A stretch of 64,000 bases of DNA from Mactra quadrangularis (GCA_025267735.1 CM046307.1:38679231-38743230); one strand, 5' to 3'. Positions 1 to 13,242 are shown, counted from the stretch's first letter. Program-made: numbers and translations. Notes: generated from the letters alone by a model not told the origin.

Positions 1-3000
1 TGTGTCAAGAAATTTTTACTCCCTCGACAATCATTTATTGAGATTTTGGACTTGGGAGCCTTTTCTGTCGAAAGAATAATGAGGACAACTAATTTAGAAC
101 CAGGTGTGGTCGTTATTTATCTATGATATAGCTGGTGGGTGTGATTTTTATCACTGACTAGTTATATTTTAGATTTTTTCGAACTGCCTGTAATCATCAT
201 TCATCAACTTTATATCCAAGTGGACAAAAAATAATTATGGACAGACCCTCCTACTCGGCAAGTGAGATTTAACACAGACAATGTAAGAATGTGAATGGTA
301 CATGGAAAAGTGTTCTTGTACAGGTTTACAGAAAACCGGATTTGGTAGAAACAGTTTTCTCCTCTGGTCTGTTTATCACTTGTGGATAGTGGGCTATCTG
401 GCACCACAACAATACCAGTTAAATCTTGAACAACATGGTAATGCGTGCTAAGTATCTGCTATGCTGTAATGACTGCGTACCTAGATCAGCAATCATTTGG
501 GTTACACATCCAGGAGTTGTCATTTTCATACCATTTCAAGGATTTGTAAATGTGAGCTTCCCAATAGGTGCACCATATTTTTTTCTCAAGCACTAGTCAG
601 ATTTATCACTTATATGGTAAGAGGAAAAGGTAAATTGAACAAGCCTGTTGATATTAAATTAGTTCTTTTCACTACCACAATCACTTGTTTCTCACCCTGG
701 GTTTCAGGCTGGTGATTTAAGGCAATGACTGTTAAAAAGAATATGTAGCAAGTTGTAATTTTTTCTGCTTGAATCCCTGGGTCTTCTCTCATTTCTCTCA
801 TGATTGAATAATCTAGTTGAGCCCATTAGGTGTTTTCCTGTACCAACATTTATGTTGTAAATACTAGGAAAAAGGTTTTTTTAACTGTATTCAATTGGTT
901 TTTGCTTCATACAATTGTATAATGACACTGAGCATCTAACAGGGTTATTTATGACTTTCAAAATATGTTTTCATGTAATATTCATGGTGAGCATGACCTT
1001 GATTTCAAGCCTTATTTACTCTGAATAACATACTTGTAATAAAGTTGTATTTGGTGATTTTTTGTTGGTGTTGGGGAACCTAGCCTATGGATCAGGGTTT
1101 GACAGACTCAGTGTACTGTTATGGGATTCTGAGGATCCTTGAAACTTTATAAGAATCCTAGTGATGCATAACTTGGGATTCTGTCAGGATCCCTTTAAAT
1201 TGCCATTATTTCATGAATTTGGGTCCCATGATATTTATCACATTTAATGACTGCAAATCTGAATCTTTTACTAGAAATTTACATAATTTAAATTGGAAAC
1301 CTCTAAATAACTGTCAAGGGATTTATTTATAAATCAGCACTTACATTTTTGGCCACTTTACCTCTTTTTGGTGATTGTAGGAGTATGCTCCAGAAAGAGA
1401 TTTTAATACATTAGCATGGAAGAAGAAAAAAAAGAAAATGTTAAAACATTTCTTTCTTCCTATATGAATGATTTTTTATTACTTTCTATTTCTATTACTG
1501 TAGTGAAAAGTCTCTAAAAAATCTTCCAAATCAAGAGGTCTGCACTTTGAAATGAATACCCTTTGTAGATTGATATTAAATTTAATCTATTAAATGTTGT
1601 GATTAATGTGAAATATTTTTACACTTAGGTGAGTCACATAGTAACACATATACTTTGAGTGATCTACTTAATGCTGTTGTACCCCTTGTATATATGTTTA
1701 TTATATACCATATGTTTGAAAATCAAAGAAAGGTCACACAACTTATCTCTGTGGTTCTGACTTCTGACATTTCTTTTTTATTGCTTGTTATAATAGGTAG
1801 TTTGACAAAGACTTCTTGTACATGTAGACATGGGATAATAATTCACACATATTTTAATCATTAATGCATGACATGCATCTCCAACAAAATATATTATTTT
1901 TATATAATATTGTTAAATTCATTCATCAACGCTGATATTATAAGGTTAATTATTATCTTTGTATATATTAATAGAATAACTGCACATTTCTCTCTAAAAC
2001 ATGAAATAAATACTATTATTACCTGATTCTTTATATAAATGTAATGTGATATATTTTACTGTTTTCTGAAGTTCTAAAAGCTAACTAAAGTGAACTGTTG
2101 ATGGGTCAATATTTTTCACTGTTTCCTCTGTATACTATTACTTTGATGTCACACTACGCTTGAACTGTTTCTAAACTGATAAAAGGGAAGTAACTGCTTA
2201 GGGATTTTTTTTGGTTAGTTCGATGGTTTTATTGAGAAAGATTAATTTATAATATGTCTACTAAACTATTAACAAACTGTAATTTATCAGGTAATGAAAA
2301 ACCTTTATTCCATGTGTGATTTTGGAACAATCAAGCAGTTGTCCTGGAATGCCAGGTTGAATTGTTGCCCTTGACTTACATCTTAGAGCAACAGTTCATA
2401 ATAAAATCCCCTCTCCCTCAGGCCAACAGTTTGACTGTTCCCATATCACATATAAAATAACTGTATTATATACAGTATATCATTATACCATCTTAAGAAA
2501 TTTTTAGTATGATGCCAAGAATTTTCTGAGCTAATGGTCAATAAGGGAGCATACCACCATGTTAACTGACCTTTGACCCCTAATTTATGTGTGACCTTGA
2601 CCCTTTTATTGAGACAGTCAACATGTTGAAAAAAGAAAAAAAGGTTACTACAGTACAATACCAATTTGGTTCTACAATATTTGTTATTGTAGACGTTTGT
2701 CAGTAATTTCTTATTTTTCAATGTTTTTTTAGGTGGGTGGGGTAATTTCACTTTGAAAATTTGTTTTTTTTTCATAATGTAAGAAAAAGTAACAAGTTTA
2801 AACTTTCAAATTTAATGTAACTTCCAATTTACAATAAGGAATTTGTATGTAATATAATTGATGGTATATTTTGAGTGATATATATTGTGGTAGCTGAAAT
2901 ATTCATATTATGACATGTTTTTCTTTATATAGCTTTTGTAAACATTTTAGATGAACATATCGAAAAAAAAGAGCACGGTGACCTTTCAATTTCGTTTCAT

Positions 3001-3165
3001 AAAAAACTTACTCTGTGTATTACCTTTCATAAAATGTATTATAACAATTCTTCATTAGTATACAACATTTAAAAAAATGTGATTGTAGGAAATAGCATGC
3101 AATTTGAATGAGGGTGTATGGAAAAAGCCTATTCTATACATGCATACATAAAAAATGTTATTTTT
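1..3165. other. AT-rich low-copy DNA, no gene recognised
   Basis: No open frame here exceeds about 110 codons, and none shows a recognisable domain. Homopolymer A/T runs are common. At 2560-2605 two direct TGACC(T)TTGACCC motifs occur in a GC-richer patch that resembles, in reverse, the GGTCAAGGTCA core of the H2 repeats, but it is too short to call. The stretch is best read as intergenic or intronic DNA. Confidence 0.6.
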
Positions 3166-4213
3166 AGCTCGACTTTACGAAGTAATGTAGAGCTCTCCTA
3201 CTCGCCCCGGCGTCGGCGTCCGCGTCCGCATCCACATTTCTGATTAAAGTTTTTGTGCAGTAAAATACTTTCTTCTATATCTTTGTTATTTCTCAAGATA
3301 TTAACTTCAAACTTTAAATATATGTTCCTTACTATCAACCACATCTCATGTGACAAGGTCCATAACTCCAAACACATTTTTTAAAGAATTATCTCCCCTT
3401 GAACTGATCGAAGTTTTTGTGCACAGATTAAAGTTTTTGTGCAGTAAAATACTTTCTTCTGTATCTTTGTTATTTCTTAAGATATTAACTTCAAACTTTA
3501 AATATATGTTCCTTTTTATCAACCACATCTCATGTGACATGGTCCATAACTCTGAATGCATTTTTTTCAGAATTATCTCCCCTTGAACTTAGAGTTTTCT
3601 TTAAAAAATGTTTGTTTTTACTGCAACTGTTTTATTTCTTTAGGTATTGATTTCAAACTTTAAATATATGTTCCTTATTATCAACCACATCTCATGTGAC
3701 AAGGTTCATAACTATGTATACATTATTTTCAAAGTTATCCCCCTTGAACTTATAGTTTTCTTTAATAAATATTTGTTTTTACTGCAACTGTTTTATTTCT
3801 TTAGGTATTGACTTTAAATATATGTTCCTTATTATCAACCACATCTCATGTGACAAGGTTCATAACTCCAAATATATTTTTTCAGAATTATCTCCCCTTG
3901 AAATTAGAGTTTTCTTTAAAAAATGTTTGTTTTTACTGCAACTGTTTTATTTCTTCAGTTATTGACTTCAAACTTTAGATATATGTTCCTTATTATCAAC
4001 CACATCTCATGTGACAAGATTCATAACTCCTTATACATTTTTTAGAGTTATCCCCCTTGAACTTTTAGTTTTCTATTTTTTTAATTTTTTTCTTCTTTGA
4101 ATTTGTTACGGTTATATTTTCAAATTTTAAAATATGTATGTTCCTTTTCATCAACCACATCTCCTGTGACAAACACTAAGTCGAGCATGCTGTCTCCTCT
4201 GACAGCTCTTGTT
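3166..4213 (+). mobile_element. H3 element, copy 1 (Helentron/DINE-like, non-autonomous)
   Basis: The 5' end begins AGCTCGACTT after a run of T. The exact reverse complement, AAGTCGAGC, lies near the 3' end (4178-4186) but inside it, so the inverted repeats are asymmetric. After it comes a hairpin (GCTGTC, 6-nt loop, GACAGC) and the terminus CTCTTGTT. A CG-rich GTCGGCGTCCGCGTCC tract follows the 5' palindrome, and the middle is a tandem core. A second copy at 47135-48082 has the same ends. No protein is encoded. The architecture is that of DINE-1/HINE elements; autonomy would need a Rep-helicase source elsewhere. Confidence 0.75.
3241..4170 (+). repeat. H3 tandem core repeats
   Basis: About six degenerate units are marked by a repeated ACTTTAAATATATGTTCC motif (3311, 3495, 3657, 3811, 3972, about 4117), giving spacings of about 184, 162, 154, 161 and 150 bp. 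Each unit also carries ATCAACCACATCTCATGTGA and a CTCCCCTTGAA block. Units of this size recall the core repeats of bivalve pearl-type elements, but that sequence comparison could not be made here. Confidence 0.8.
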
Positions 4214-5531
4214 ATTTCACCAATTGAGCTCAGAAAACATATTTTCACGAGTGGCATAGCCACTTTCTGAGTTCACAAGTTGAAAAAAAAATCATCTTAC
4301 ACCAAAGTTGACGAATATTCAGTGTTTATTTCTGCTTAGATTTGCGTTCTATTTGATGTATTTTACGCAAATTATAACGTGCCGTCATTTCTACTCCAAG
4401 ATGACATCATTTATAATCTAATATGACGTCATGAACGATGAAATTATAAGGTTATATTTTCACTGCAATGAAAATATAAAATTTGTATTTTCATCGTTTA
4501 TTTTCATTGAATAACGTGACGTTTTATCATAAAGCATGAAATAAATAAGCTTATAAACACCTCATTCTTTATCATGCATTGTAGTTTTGATTAATCTTTT
4601 CAGATGTTAATGCACATTATGGCATATTGATTGAATCATTGATTTGTTTTCAATAAATGGTGACTTGGACATTTATGGCTCTGGAATCCTAATATACATA
4701 ATCATCGGCTATACTCGATAGTTACAACTGTGATCCTGTACAAGACATGACAGTGGTAAACACTTTAATTTTTTCATTTCATCACCTTATCTATGTATGT
4801 TCAACCAATGTTCAAGTTTCTCCATAGCTAGCTTTACTCAATGGACCATAATAGAAATAAAGGCTTGCCCTTTATTGTCCTAACACTGGTGTTTGTTGTG
4901 TTTGTCGTAGCAATTTGTCATATAATATGATAAAATACATGTATGTTCCCGGTTGTAATTTTCATGTACACTAGGCCTAATAAGTTTAATAAATTTACTC
5001 AATATGATAAGAATGCATTTGTGTACAGAAGATGGCATTTTATTGCTAGTTCTCACCTGGAAATGGTGGTTTGGCGAACTGTGTACTTCTCAATATCATG
5101 ATGGTGAATTAGGACACACAAGAAAACCAACAAACAATTCAGTTTGAAGTCATATCCAAAGGGGGAAATTTATGAAAACTGTAATAGTGTGGATAGAAGA
5201 CTTTTTTGACTAGTAGATAATATAATTGTTTGTGTTCAATAAATTAATTTTCACCCCAACTTGTGATCAACATTAGAATTAGGCAACTACGAGAAATAAA
5301 AATAAAATGTCCTTGTTGCAGAGAAAAGAAAATCAAATCATTCTTTGTTTCAGAATGTTACTGAGGATAGTTATTTCTGCCATCCTGATCATGTTTAAGA
5401 TTGGGTTGTGACCAGTGACATCTAGATCAAAGTTTATTACAGCTAAGTGGATTCTTTTAAATTATATATATTTACATACATTTAATATTTATATCTTAAA
5501 AGAGTTTGTATTTCTGTTAGATAAATTTTGT
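4214..5531. other. AT-rich DNA, no gene recognised
   Basis: No coding signal is seen. A small hairpin (GTGGC-ATA-GCCAC) lies near 4250. A perfect CRE palindrome TGACGTCA is at 4424-4431, and a near-mirror AAAATATAA/TTTTCAT region is at 4455-4510. None can be assigned a function from sequence alone. Confidence 0.5.
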
Positions 5532-5826
5532 TTTTTTGGTTTAAGGCCATAGCAACACATTTTATTGGTTTTATCAAGCCAGTCAGGTAACATAATCACT
5601 AAAAGGCAAATTCTTTGGATTTAGCTGTTTACCTGATAATTAGGAGCATACTTTTGTAAGTGAGGAGAACTGCCTTACGTCATGGAAAATCTGTAGATGG
5701 AGGGTGAACAGCCATAGAAATTATTTCATGACCAATCTCACGAAAAGTATGCCTTGCCTCTGGAATTGAACCTGCTGCCCCTCCATCAGTTGACCTGTGT
5801 ACTACTGACTGTGCTAGCACAGTGGC
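5532..5826 (-). mobile_element. S1 SINE (tRNA-derived), near full length
   Basis: Read on the minus strand, a degraded tRNA-like head (B box near GGTTCAATTCC) is followed by the S1 body (GGTCATGAAAT, CTCCATC, GCAGTTCTCC) and a tail ending GTTGCTATGGCCTTAAACC plus A-rich sequence. It matches the body of the copy at 46993-48252. The A box is worn, so this is an old copy. Confidence 0.7.
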
Positions 5827-6306
5827 CTATAGTTAAATTACCTTTCACCTATTTGAACATTGAAAACATTTTCTGTTAGCAATCAATGGCTGTTTTTACT
5901 AGGTTGTCAACAATTTCTGACATTTTAAAACTGTGTATACTGCAGCTCTGAAGTTCAGTAATTGTACGGACCAAATTACTCTTAGGATCATTGGACAAAA
6001 GCAAACTAGTTTCATCTTTGTCATGTAGCCTAGTTACACACTAATTAAGTTCTCCAGTGCTCTTTTTCTTCTTATCCAAACTTTCCTCTTTTCATTTTTT
6101 TTACATAGGAGTACAATGTCCTAAGTAAACTTTCTTAATAATGTTGTTGTTTGCAGACCAACCAACTATTGGATTCTGATGCTGTCATTTTTATTGAGCT
6201 GTTCCAATTATTGGCCCAACATGGTGGCTGTCTGATATAGTGTTTGTGCAAACAGTACAAGAATCTTTCAGGTAATTGTATAAATTGTATAAAAGTTTAT
6301 TCATTC

Positions 6307-7522
6307 CACAGGGAATTGTCAAGTTACCTCCCTTTGATTTTTCAAACATACCTTTTATATACTTATATACAAGGGGTACAACTGCGTTTACTAGACCGAT
6401 TCATCTAGATTTATTATTTTGTGGCTCACAAAAAAATACTGATACCCTGGTAGCACTTTAACCACACGATTAAATAGACTAAACATACGTCTTCGAACTA
6501 TGAATGTTTAATGTTTCAAAGGGCAGATCATTAATACGATTAGATTATCAAAAACATACAAAACAGTACAAAAATCTCAACTCGGACAAGTTAGTGCACA
6601 GTTGAACAGAATGAAAATTGACAAAATTTCAATGTTACGTCGATTCAAGCATGATTTACTCCGTGTTAGATTGTGTTTCTTGCTTCACTAGTTATAAAAA
6701 TACAAAACATCGTGCCAATTATAACCAGACATGAAACAAAACGAATATATGTACACTTTTTATCTGATTTAACCTTAAAAAAATATTCTCACAACCATTT
6801 TCACTAATACGTCACACACATAATAATCCAATTAGTTAAACAATTTCTGATTCGACGAACCGTACGGGCTTTTTCCTACTTTCAAACGAGACAACAATAA
6901 TACTACGAAAGTCGAAATCTTCCTAAATTGATTCAGTCAATTAGTCGGAAGTCTTGGCGATTTTCGTTGACAAAATTAACCAATCAAAAAGTTTCTTACA
7001 AGTTTCTTGAATAAATTAAGGATACCGGCTACAACATTGATTATCGAATAGAGTTTGTTAATTTCGCTTTTTATGGCTCGCAAGTGTTTCTCTCAAGGTG
7101 GAGAGTTATATTTATTACATTTTTATTCAATAATATTGTTTTTCTGTCATATTTTCTTTTATTGGGGTAAATATGTCATTTTGAAATATGAAAATAAAAC
7201 GATTTTCCTCGAGAAATGTCGATTTCATCTGTGCACTAACTTGTCCGAGTTGAGATTTTTGTGCTGTTTTTTATGTTTTTGAAACTTTAATCGTATTAAC
7301 GGTCTGCCCTATGAAACATTTAATATTCATAGCTCAAAGAGTTATGTTTAATCAATTTAATCGTTCCGTTTAAGTGCCGCTAGGGTATCAGAACTTTTTG
7401 TGATTCTTAAAATAATAAATCAAGATGAAGTGGTCATGTAAATGCAGTTGTACCCCTTGTATATAAGTATATAAAAGGTATGTTTGAAAAATCAAAGGGA
7501 GGTAACTTGACAATTCCCTGTG
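6307..7522. mobile_element. Fold-back DNA element with ~300-bp terminal inverted repeats
   Basis: The arms at about 6307-6606 and 7220-7522 are inverted copies of each other (ends CACAGGGAATTGTCAAGTTA... and its complement) with scattered mismatches. The element is flanked by an exact 8-bp direct duplication ATTCATTC (6299-6306 and 7523-7530). The interior of about 610 bp carries no transposase. An 8-bp duplication is typical of hAT-type transposition, but the long arms are unusual for hAT, so the superfamily is left open. Short open frames inside it are products of the repeat. Confidence 0.85.
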
Positions 7523-7726
7523 ATTCATTCTAGTGAAAGATGCCATTTTTTTCAACTTGTTTACTATAGGGCAATATGTGTTATGTATTACAACTAGTTT
7601 AGTTTAATTAATTTCAATATTGATCTTACTTTGAACTTCCATTGGCTGTTATAAGTTCGTAGTAAAGAACAATATCATAAATGCACTCGCTTTATTGCAT
7701 CAGTGTGAAGTAAACTTTGATATTAT

Positions 7727-8850
7727 TAGCCGGATTTTTCAACGAAAAACGCGGGCGTCCGTGTCGTTAACAAATGTATTTCTGCCATTTAAAGTCAGAT
7801 CTCTACGAAACTTTATACAATGATAACATACCATGTGATGAACAGAATTAGACAGTAACCGCAACTCAACCTTGCTTAATTATGGATTATTGCCCTTTGT
7901 AATTTCGGGTGTCTGGTGTCGTTAACAATTGCGTTAAAGTTTTTAATTTAGCATATATTTCTGCCATTTATTGTCAGATTTTTATGAAACTTCATACAAT
8001 GATAACATACCATGTGATAAACAGATTAAGACAGTAACCACAACTCTACCTGGCTTAAAAATGGATTATTTCCCTTTGTTTTTTTGCGTTAAAGTTTTCA
8101 AATTGTTGGATAGCTCTGCCATTTATGGTTAGATGTTTATGAAATTTCATACAATGATTACATACCATCTGTTGCAAAGAATTAGACAGTAACCACAACT
8201 CTACCTGGCTTAATTATGGATTATTTCCCTTTGTAATTTTTGCATTCAATTTCAAATTGTTTGATATCTCTGCCATTTCTGGTTAGATGTTTACAAAATT
8301 TCATACAATGATTACATACCATCTGTTGAAAAGAATTAGACAGTAATGGCAACTCTACCTGACTTAATAATGGATTATTTCCATTTGTTTTTTTGCGTTA
8401 AATTTTTCAAATTGTTGGACATCACTGCCATTTATGGTTAGATTTTTATGAAATTTCATACAATGATTACATACCATCTGTTGAAAAGAATTAGACAGTA
8501 ACAGCAACTCCACCTGGCTTAATAATGGATTATTTCCCTTTGTTTTTTGCGTTAAATTTTTCATATTGTTGGATATCTCTGTTATTTATGGTTTTATGTT
8601 TACGAAGTTTCATACAATGATTACATATCATCTGTTGAAAAGAATTAGACAGTAACCGCAACTCTACCTGGCTTAATAATGGATTATTTCCCTTTGTTAT
8701 TTTTGTGTTAAAGTTTTCAAATTGTTGGATAGCTCTGCCATTTATGGTTAGATGTTTATGAAATTTCATACAATGATTACATATGATCTGTTGAAAAGAA
8801 TTAGACAGTAACAACAACTCTACCTGGCTTAAAAATGGATTATTTCCCTG
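7727..8850 (+). mobile_element. H5 element with ~155-bp tandem repeats
   Basis: It starts with a CCGG-TTTTT / AAAAA-CGCG palindrome and a GGGCGTCCGTGTCG tract. Seven units follow, marked by CATACAATGATNACATACCAT (7816, 7995, 8150, 8304, 8460, 8613, 8769), so the spacing is first about 179 and then 153-156 bp. Each unit holds an ACTCTACCTGGCTTA block. The 3' terminus is not clear; the repeats stop at about 8850. A related single-unit fragment lies at 20979-21182. It is likely another non-autonomous element of the H1-H4 type, but the matching 3' end was not found. Confidence 0.65.
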
Positions 8851-9294
8851 GGAAGGGGCATACATTTTGTACGGATTAGATTCATTACATAGCTTGTGCT
8901 TCCAAATAATTTGACAATAAATCATTGAATGTCATCTGGAGTAAGTAATTACCTCCTTTTTCTACGAAAATATAGCAGTTTCAATATATCCTTAAAAAGT
9001 TTGGGTTGGTATAGTTCTAGATTTTGACATGAGATAGAATTATAAAATCAAATATATGAAAAACTAAAATCATTTCTGGAAATTTTTGGATAGTATAACT
9101 CCATGTTTTATTCTTGTATAGAATAAACTCTCATTGTTACATTTTGATGTCAGAAGTTTTGTCATTATATATAGATATTGCTGATTTTGTAAATCTTTAA
9201 AATATGCGAGTTCATGTAGAAATTCTACCATCTTGCTGAGGAAGATTTGTACAAAATAATTGAGACATGCTCTAATGATTGTAGTGATTTGGCT
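8851..9294. other. AT-rich DNA, nothing recognised
   Basis: There are no repeats, gene or structural motif that can be supported in this stretch. Confidence 0.5.
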
Positions 9295-9296
9295 TA

Positions 9297-9691
9297 TAGT
9301 CCAACAGAATTAACCTGAGCTTGAACTACCTAATTATAGTAATTACACACTTCACTTACATTAAATCGTGAGTTTCCGTATGCATGTGTACGGTTATACA
9401 CGTGTTTATAACAACCGATGTGAGTATAAATCAATATTATTAAAAGTGGCATGTTATTGTACTTTTAATTTTGGACACATTAGTTTTTTGGTTATCAAGT
9501 AAGTCAGCAGTATGATGGCACAGTTTCAAGTATTTATTCTTATGAAAACAACATTAATTGTTCAGTACGTGTATTTTGCCGAAAGCTTCCAATAAAGCGC
9601 GATTTACAAACGAAGACAAAAATAGACTGTAAATACTGATATTAATTTATTCTTGCATAAAGGTCAAGCTCAGGTTAATTCTGTTGGACTA
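9297..9691. mobile_element. TIR MITE with TA target duplication
   Basis: The ends TAGTCCAACAGAATTAACCT... and the inverted copy ending ...GTTGGACTA share about 30 bp, flanked by TA on each side (9295-9296 and 9692-9693). At about 395 bp with no coding capacity it behaves as a MITE. TA duplication suggests a Tc1/mariner-type source; the palindromic TATA makes the exact edge uncertain by two bases. Confidence 0.75.
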
Positions 9692-9693
9692 TA

Positions 9694-11377
9694 CCCGAGT
9701 AACACATTGACAGGGCTTGACAAAAGGTCAATAGTTTTTCCCCAAAATTTAATAGACATTGAGCCCAGGTAGATGTTGACCATTTATGAATAACCAGTAT
9801 TCTTATTGAAGAATTAATGATTCCATTTTATTTATTTTAGAAATTATGTAATTAATTGTTTTTCAGGATTTTTACTAAATGATGTCATAATAAGCAGTAA
9901 ACAATCTTTCCAAGGAACATAATTCCCTGGATGTCTAGGAGAGAGTTGGAAGACCAGTTTTATTGGACCAGCACAGTGACAGAGAAGAAAACACGCTAAG
10001 ATCTTTACATTTACTTTTAGTTTTTTGCCAAGTCAATGCTGTCTTTACATAGTGATAAATGTTGACCCCATTTTCAAAATGGTTATTTTACTATATTTAA
10101 AGGATAGTTTAGATATCTAAAGTGATCATTTTTTCCCACAAATCAGACTTCATTGAAATATCTGTTTGCCATTTTTTACCATTCCAATATATGGAAACTT
10201 GCAGGTTAACTGGAACTGTAATTGTTGTCTACTCATGTAAGTCTATATGTAAATGTATAGTTTAAGGTAATGGCACGAGAGTACTGGTTCATGTTGCAAG
10301 TTTTCATGGTTTGGTGTTAAACTGGCTAGCATTTAGTTTTATTGAAGTCTGGTAGTTGGCTAGATTAGTTAGCAATAGTTAGTATAATATAGATAGGACT
10401 TTTTCTCTAGTCATTTCCTTTAGTACAAAAATCATTGAAGTTCTGAAAAATGTGATTGTACTGTCTTTAAATTATAGATTAGCAGAGATAAAATGGTTCC
10501 CCCATTTTAGTTTTGTATATCATGTCATATTTAAGCTGATGTTTTGGATTTTAGATTTATTTAACTTAAGCATAGTTTCAATGATAACTATGTAAAAGAA
10601 AGAGAAAAAGTCCATATTTAGATCATCTACTTTTCCTCGTTTACCCTATATCTTCATTGTAGTTTCTGAATAACTGGGCCATTTGAACTAATTTTGATTT
10701 TATTTTAATTTTTGATCAAAAACACTTCAGTTTTATATGTTTGTGCAAGTAGCATAAGCTCTTGCTATCCATGGTCTAATATTTATTTCCTTGTAGAATT
10801 ATTTGGTATTTGTGTTTCTCCCTGTGATGATATAATTACATGTATCATGAACCGTTGATAAATTTCTTACGAGTTTAAAGAATATATTAAAATGATTTAC
10901 TATGATTATTCTTATCAGGACATTAATGGTTTATAGCTCACTCACATTGACCTTAGACTAGGTTTACATTATCAATTTCACATTAGATAAGTTAGCCATA
11001 GTGTTTTCACTGAAAAATTAGTTTTTGTATTCATTTGTCTCTGGTCAACATGTACAAGCTATATTTATAAAAGTTGGAGGAAAAGTATGATGTATTTAGG
11101 GAAGGGGTATGGAATGCCATTTTTCAAATCATATTGCTCTGACACAGTTTGCTTTGAAAACTTCAAATTTACTTCTGATTTTTTTTTGGAATGAATTGTA
11201 ATTTTATTCATATGGCAATATTAAAGGCATGGATGTGCATTTTGTCAGTTTTAATTTTATATTGAAAAAAAAAACCAGTTATTAATTTTGTATTGAAAAT
11301 TCAACCTGGGACTAAGGGATGTTTGTTTCATTTATTCATAGAGTGGTAGAATATGTTGGGTATTCCACACCTCAATG
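9694..11377. other. AT-rich DNA, no gene recognised
   Basis: No open frame, tandem repeat or element end could be supported. Composition and T-rich runs match the rest of the low-copy background. Confidence 0.5.
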
Positions 11378-11378
11378 T

Positions 11379-12157
11379 GACTCCTTACCCAATTTACTAG
11401 TATTAGTCTATATGTTGACATAATTATGTTTTAGAATGTTGTATTTGTGTCTATTAAATCAGATCTTTGGTTGTTGATAAGTAAATTACTGAACAATCTT
11501 CATTGTTTGAGTAGATACCAATTTATCATTTTATATGAATTTATGAGATTCAATATTGAGCTTATTAACCAGGTTTTCAACGATCAACTTTTGGTTTCTG
11601 CTCAATAACTTCAGTTTGCTTTGGCCTATTGACACCAAACTTGGTGTATTGGTAGCTTATAACAAGAGGCAGCTGGGGATTGCTACCCAGGTGTCTGTGA
11701 TCAAGGTCAAAGTCACTGACACTAAAAATAGAAAATCAGTTTCCGCTCAATAACTTTAGTTTGCTTTGACTTATTGACACCAAACTTAGTGTATGGGTAG
11801 CTTATATCAAGAGGCAGCTTGGGATTGCTACCCAGGTGTCTGTGATCAAGGTCAAGGTCACTGACACTAAAAATAGAAAATCAGTTTCCGCTCAATAACT
11901 TTCAAATGAATCATTCCTGTCCCATCAAAACTTGGTCGATGAAAACCTGGTTTCGTTGCATTGCGGCGTTTCTTGTATTTTTAATGTTTTGCTCCATAGT
12001 TTGGATGCTAAACTTAAATCTTGATTTTTAGGTATAAAAATGATAACATTTTGTGTTCAAAGAGTTACAGATAATTCTACCTTCTTGGCTATATCAAAAT
12101 AATTTAACAGTACAACAAATTTTTTTTTACATGAGTGAATTTCTTGGGTAAGGAGTC
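11379..12157. mobile_element. Element with TGACTCCTTACCCAA inverted ends
   Basis: TGACTCCTTACCCAA (11379-11393) recurs as an exact inverted copy at 12143-12157, and similarity continues weakly inward. No target duplication is evident. The unit encloses the H6 tandem repeats, so either H6 inserted into this element or the inverted ends belong to a composite. Classification is not possible from this copy alone. Confidence 0.5.
11566..11976 (+). mobile_element. H6 fragment: 145-bp tandem repeat with CTTGT-type 3' end
   Basis: The block CTCAATAACTT...TTTGCTTTG..TATTGACACCAAACTT recurs at about 11601, 11746 and 11891 (145-bp spacing). It carries ATCAAGGTCAA(A/G)GTCACTGAC, clearly related in layout to the H2 core. 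After the last unit, a GAAAACCTGGTTTCGTTGCATTGCGG-like stretch ends GTTTCTTGT near 11976, resembling the CTTGTT terminus of H1-H3. No 5' end is seen, so this is a 5'-truncated copy. Confidence 0.6.
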
Positions 12158-12419
12158 ATTTAAACATTAATACAATCTAATCTAAAAATAACCTGCATGT
12201 AAAAAACTGTCATGAGAAACAATTGTTTACAAGAATTGATTTTGTTTTATTTGGCTTTAGAAAATACCAAAACCCTTGTCCTAAAAATATCAAATATTAT
12301 TAATAGTATATCATGATGAAAAAAAGTGTGTAAATTAATGTTTAAGATAGTTTTTGTTACAGGGCTCAATATTTAAGGTTGTTTTGATTGCTCTGACAAC
12401 CTATTTATTTGGGTTTGGT

Positions 12420-12628
12420 AACTTGTATTGCTAACCAACTACTAGGCACATACTTTCATCAGTGACTGACAACTGCTCTACATGATTAAGAATCAGTGGT
12501 AGGAGGAAGAATGGCTGCAGAATTGATTTCATGACCAAGCTACAAGAATGTATGCACCGTCTGGGAATCGAACCAATGACCCCTTGATCAGTGGATTTGC
12601 ATTCTACCAACTGAGTAAGCTGGGGCTG
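12420..12628 (-). mobile_element. S1 SINE, truncated
   Basis: On the minus strand a tRNA-like head (A box near CTTACTCAGTTGGTAGAAT, B box near GGTTCGATTCC) precedes the S1 body with CTTCCTCCTACCACTGATT and GCAGTTGTCAGTCACTGA. The 3' tail is missing. The head is not a functional tRNA gene because its acceptor and anticodon arms do not close properly. Confidence 0.75.
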
Positions 12629-13232
12629 ATGAGAATTAATGTTGAACCCTGTGTTATATAGGTCATTTCTATTAACCTGTATGCATGTTTAGATCAACCT
12701 TCATTGTTATACCCTGGTGATTAAGATTTTAGAGTATGAGAAAATCTTGATAATCTCTGGGTAGGGATGTAATGTTTTCCTGAACCGGTTTTGTAGTTGC
12801 ATGCTGTACTGATTGTTTATGTCAGAATATGAACTTTAAATAGTTAAGTAAATGTAAAGATGTGTTGAAAACTTGAAATAATCTTATTGCGATTTAAAAT
12901 TTTTGAACATTTAGTCAAATAAGAGAAATTATCTTCGAAATTCCCTCAACAAAAAGATACATACTGCAATATAGATTTTGCAATATTTTGCAATACAGAT
13001 TTTCCTTATTGTAACACTCCTATCTCTGGGTATAACAATGATTCACATAATGCTTTTGTTCAATTTTCAATCATGTCTTTTCTTTAGCTATTTTTATGGT
13101 TATATCGTCTCATCTGTAGTAGTTACTAATTTGACCATGATTTTATTTTTTACCACTCAACCATTATACCAATGTGTCACTGTACCATATACCATTCAAC
13201 CTTTATCTTGTATATAGATACATGTAGATTAT
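12629..13232. other. AT-rich DNA, nothing recognised
   Basis: No element ends or coding evidence were found. A short frame at 12978-13217 has a hydrophobic translation from T-rich sequence and is not supported as a gene. Confidence 0.45.
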
Positions 13233-13242
13233 ATACCATGTA

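Noticed and set aside
3346..3586. Overlapping 70-78 codon frames on both strands, with a near-identical copy at 47319-47555
   Set aside because: They lie in the H3 tandem core and recur only because H3 does; there is no codon bias and both strands are open.
4424..4431. TGACGTCA as a functional CRE promoter element
   Set aside because: An isolated 8-bp palindrome without a nearby gene or other promoter features is not sufficient.
8364..8925. Minus-strand frames with repeated NPLLSQVELLLLSNSFQQ peptide
   Set aside because: The peptide repeat mirrors the ~155-bp H5 DNA repeat; unit lengths are not consistently multiples of three and the frame is lost in other units.
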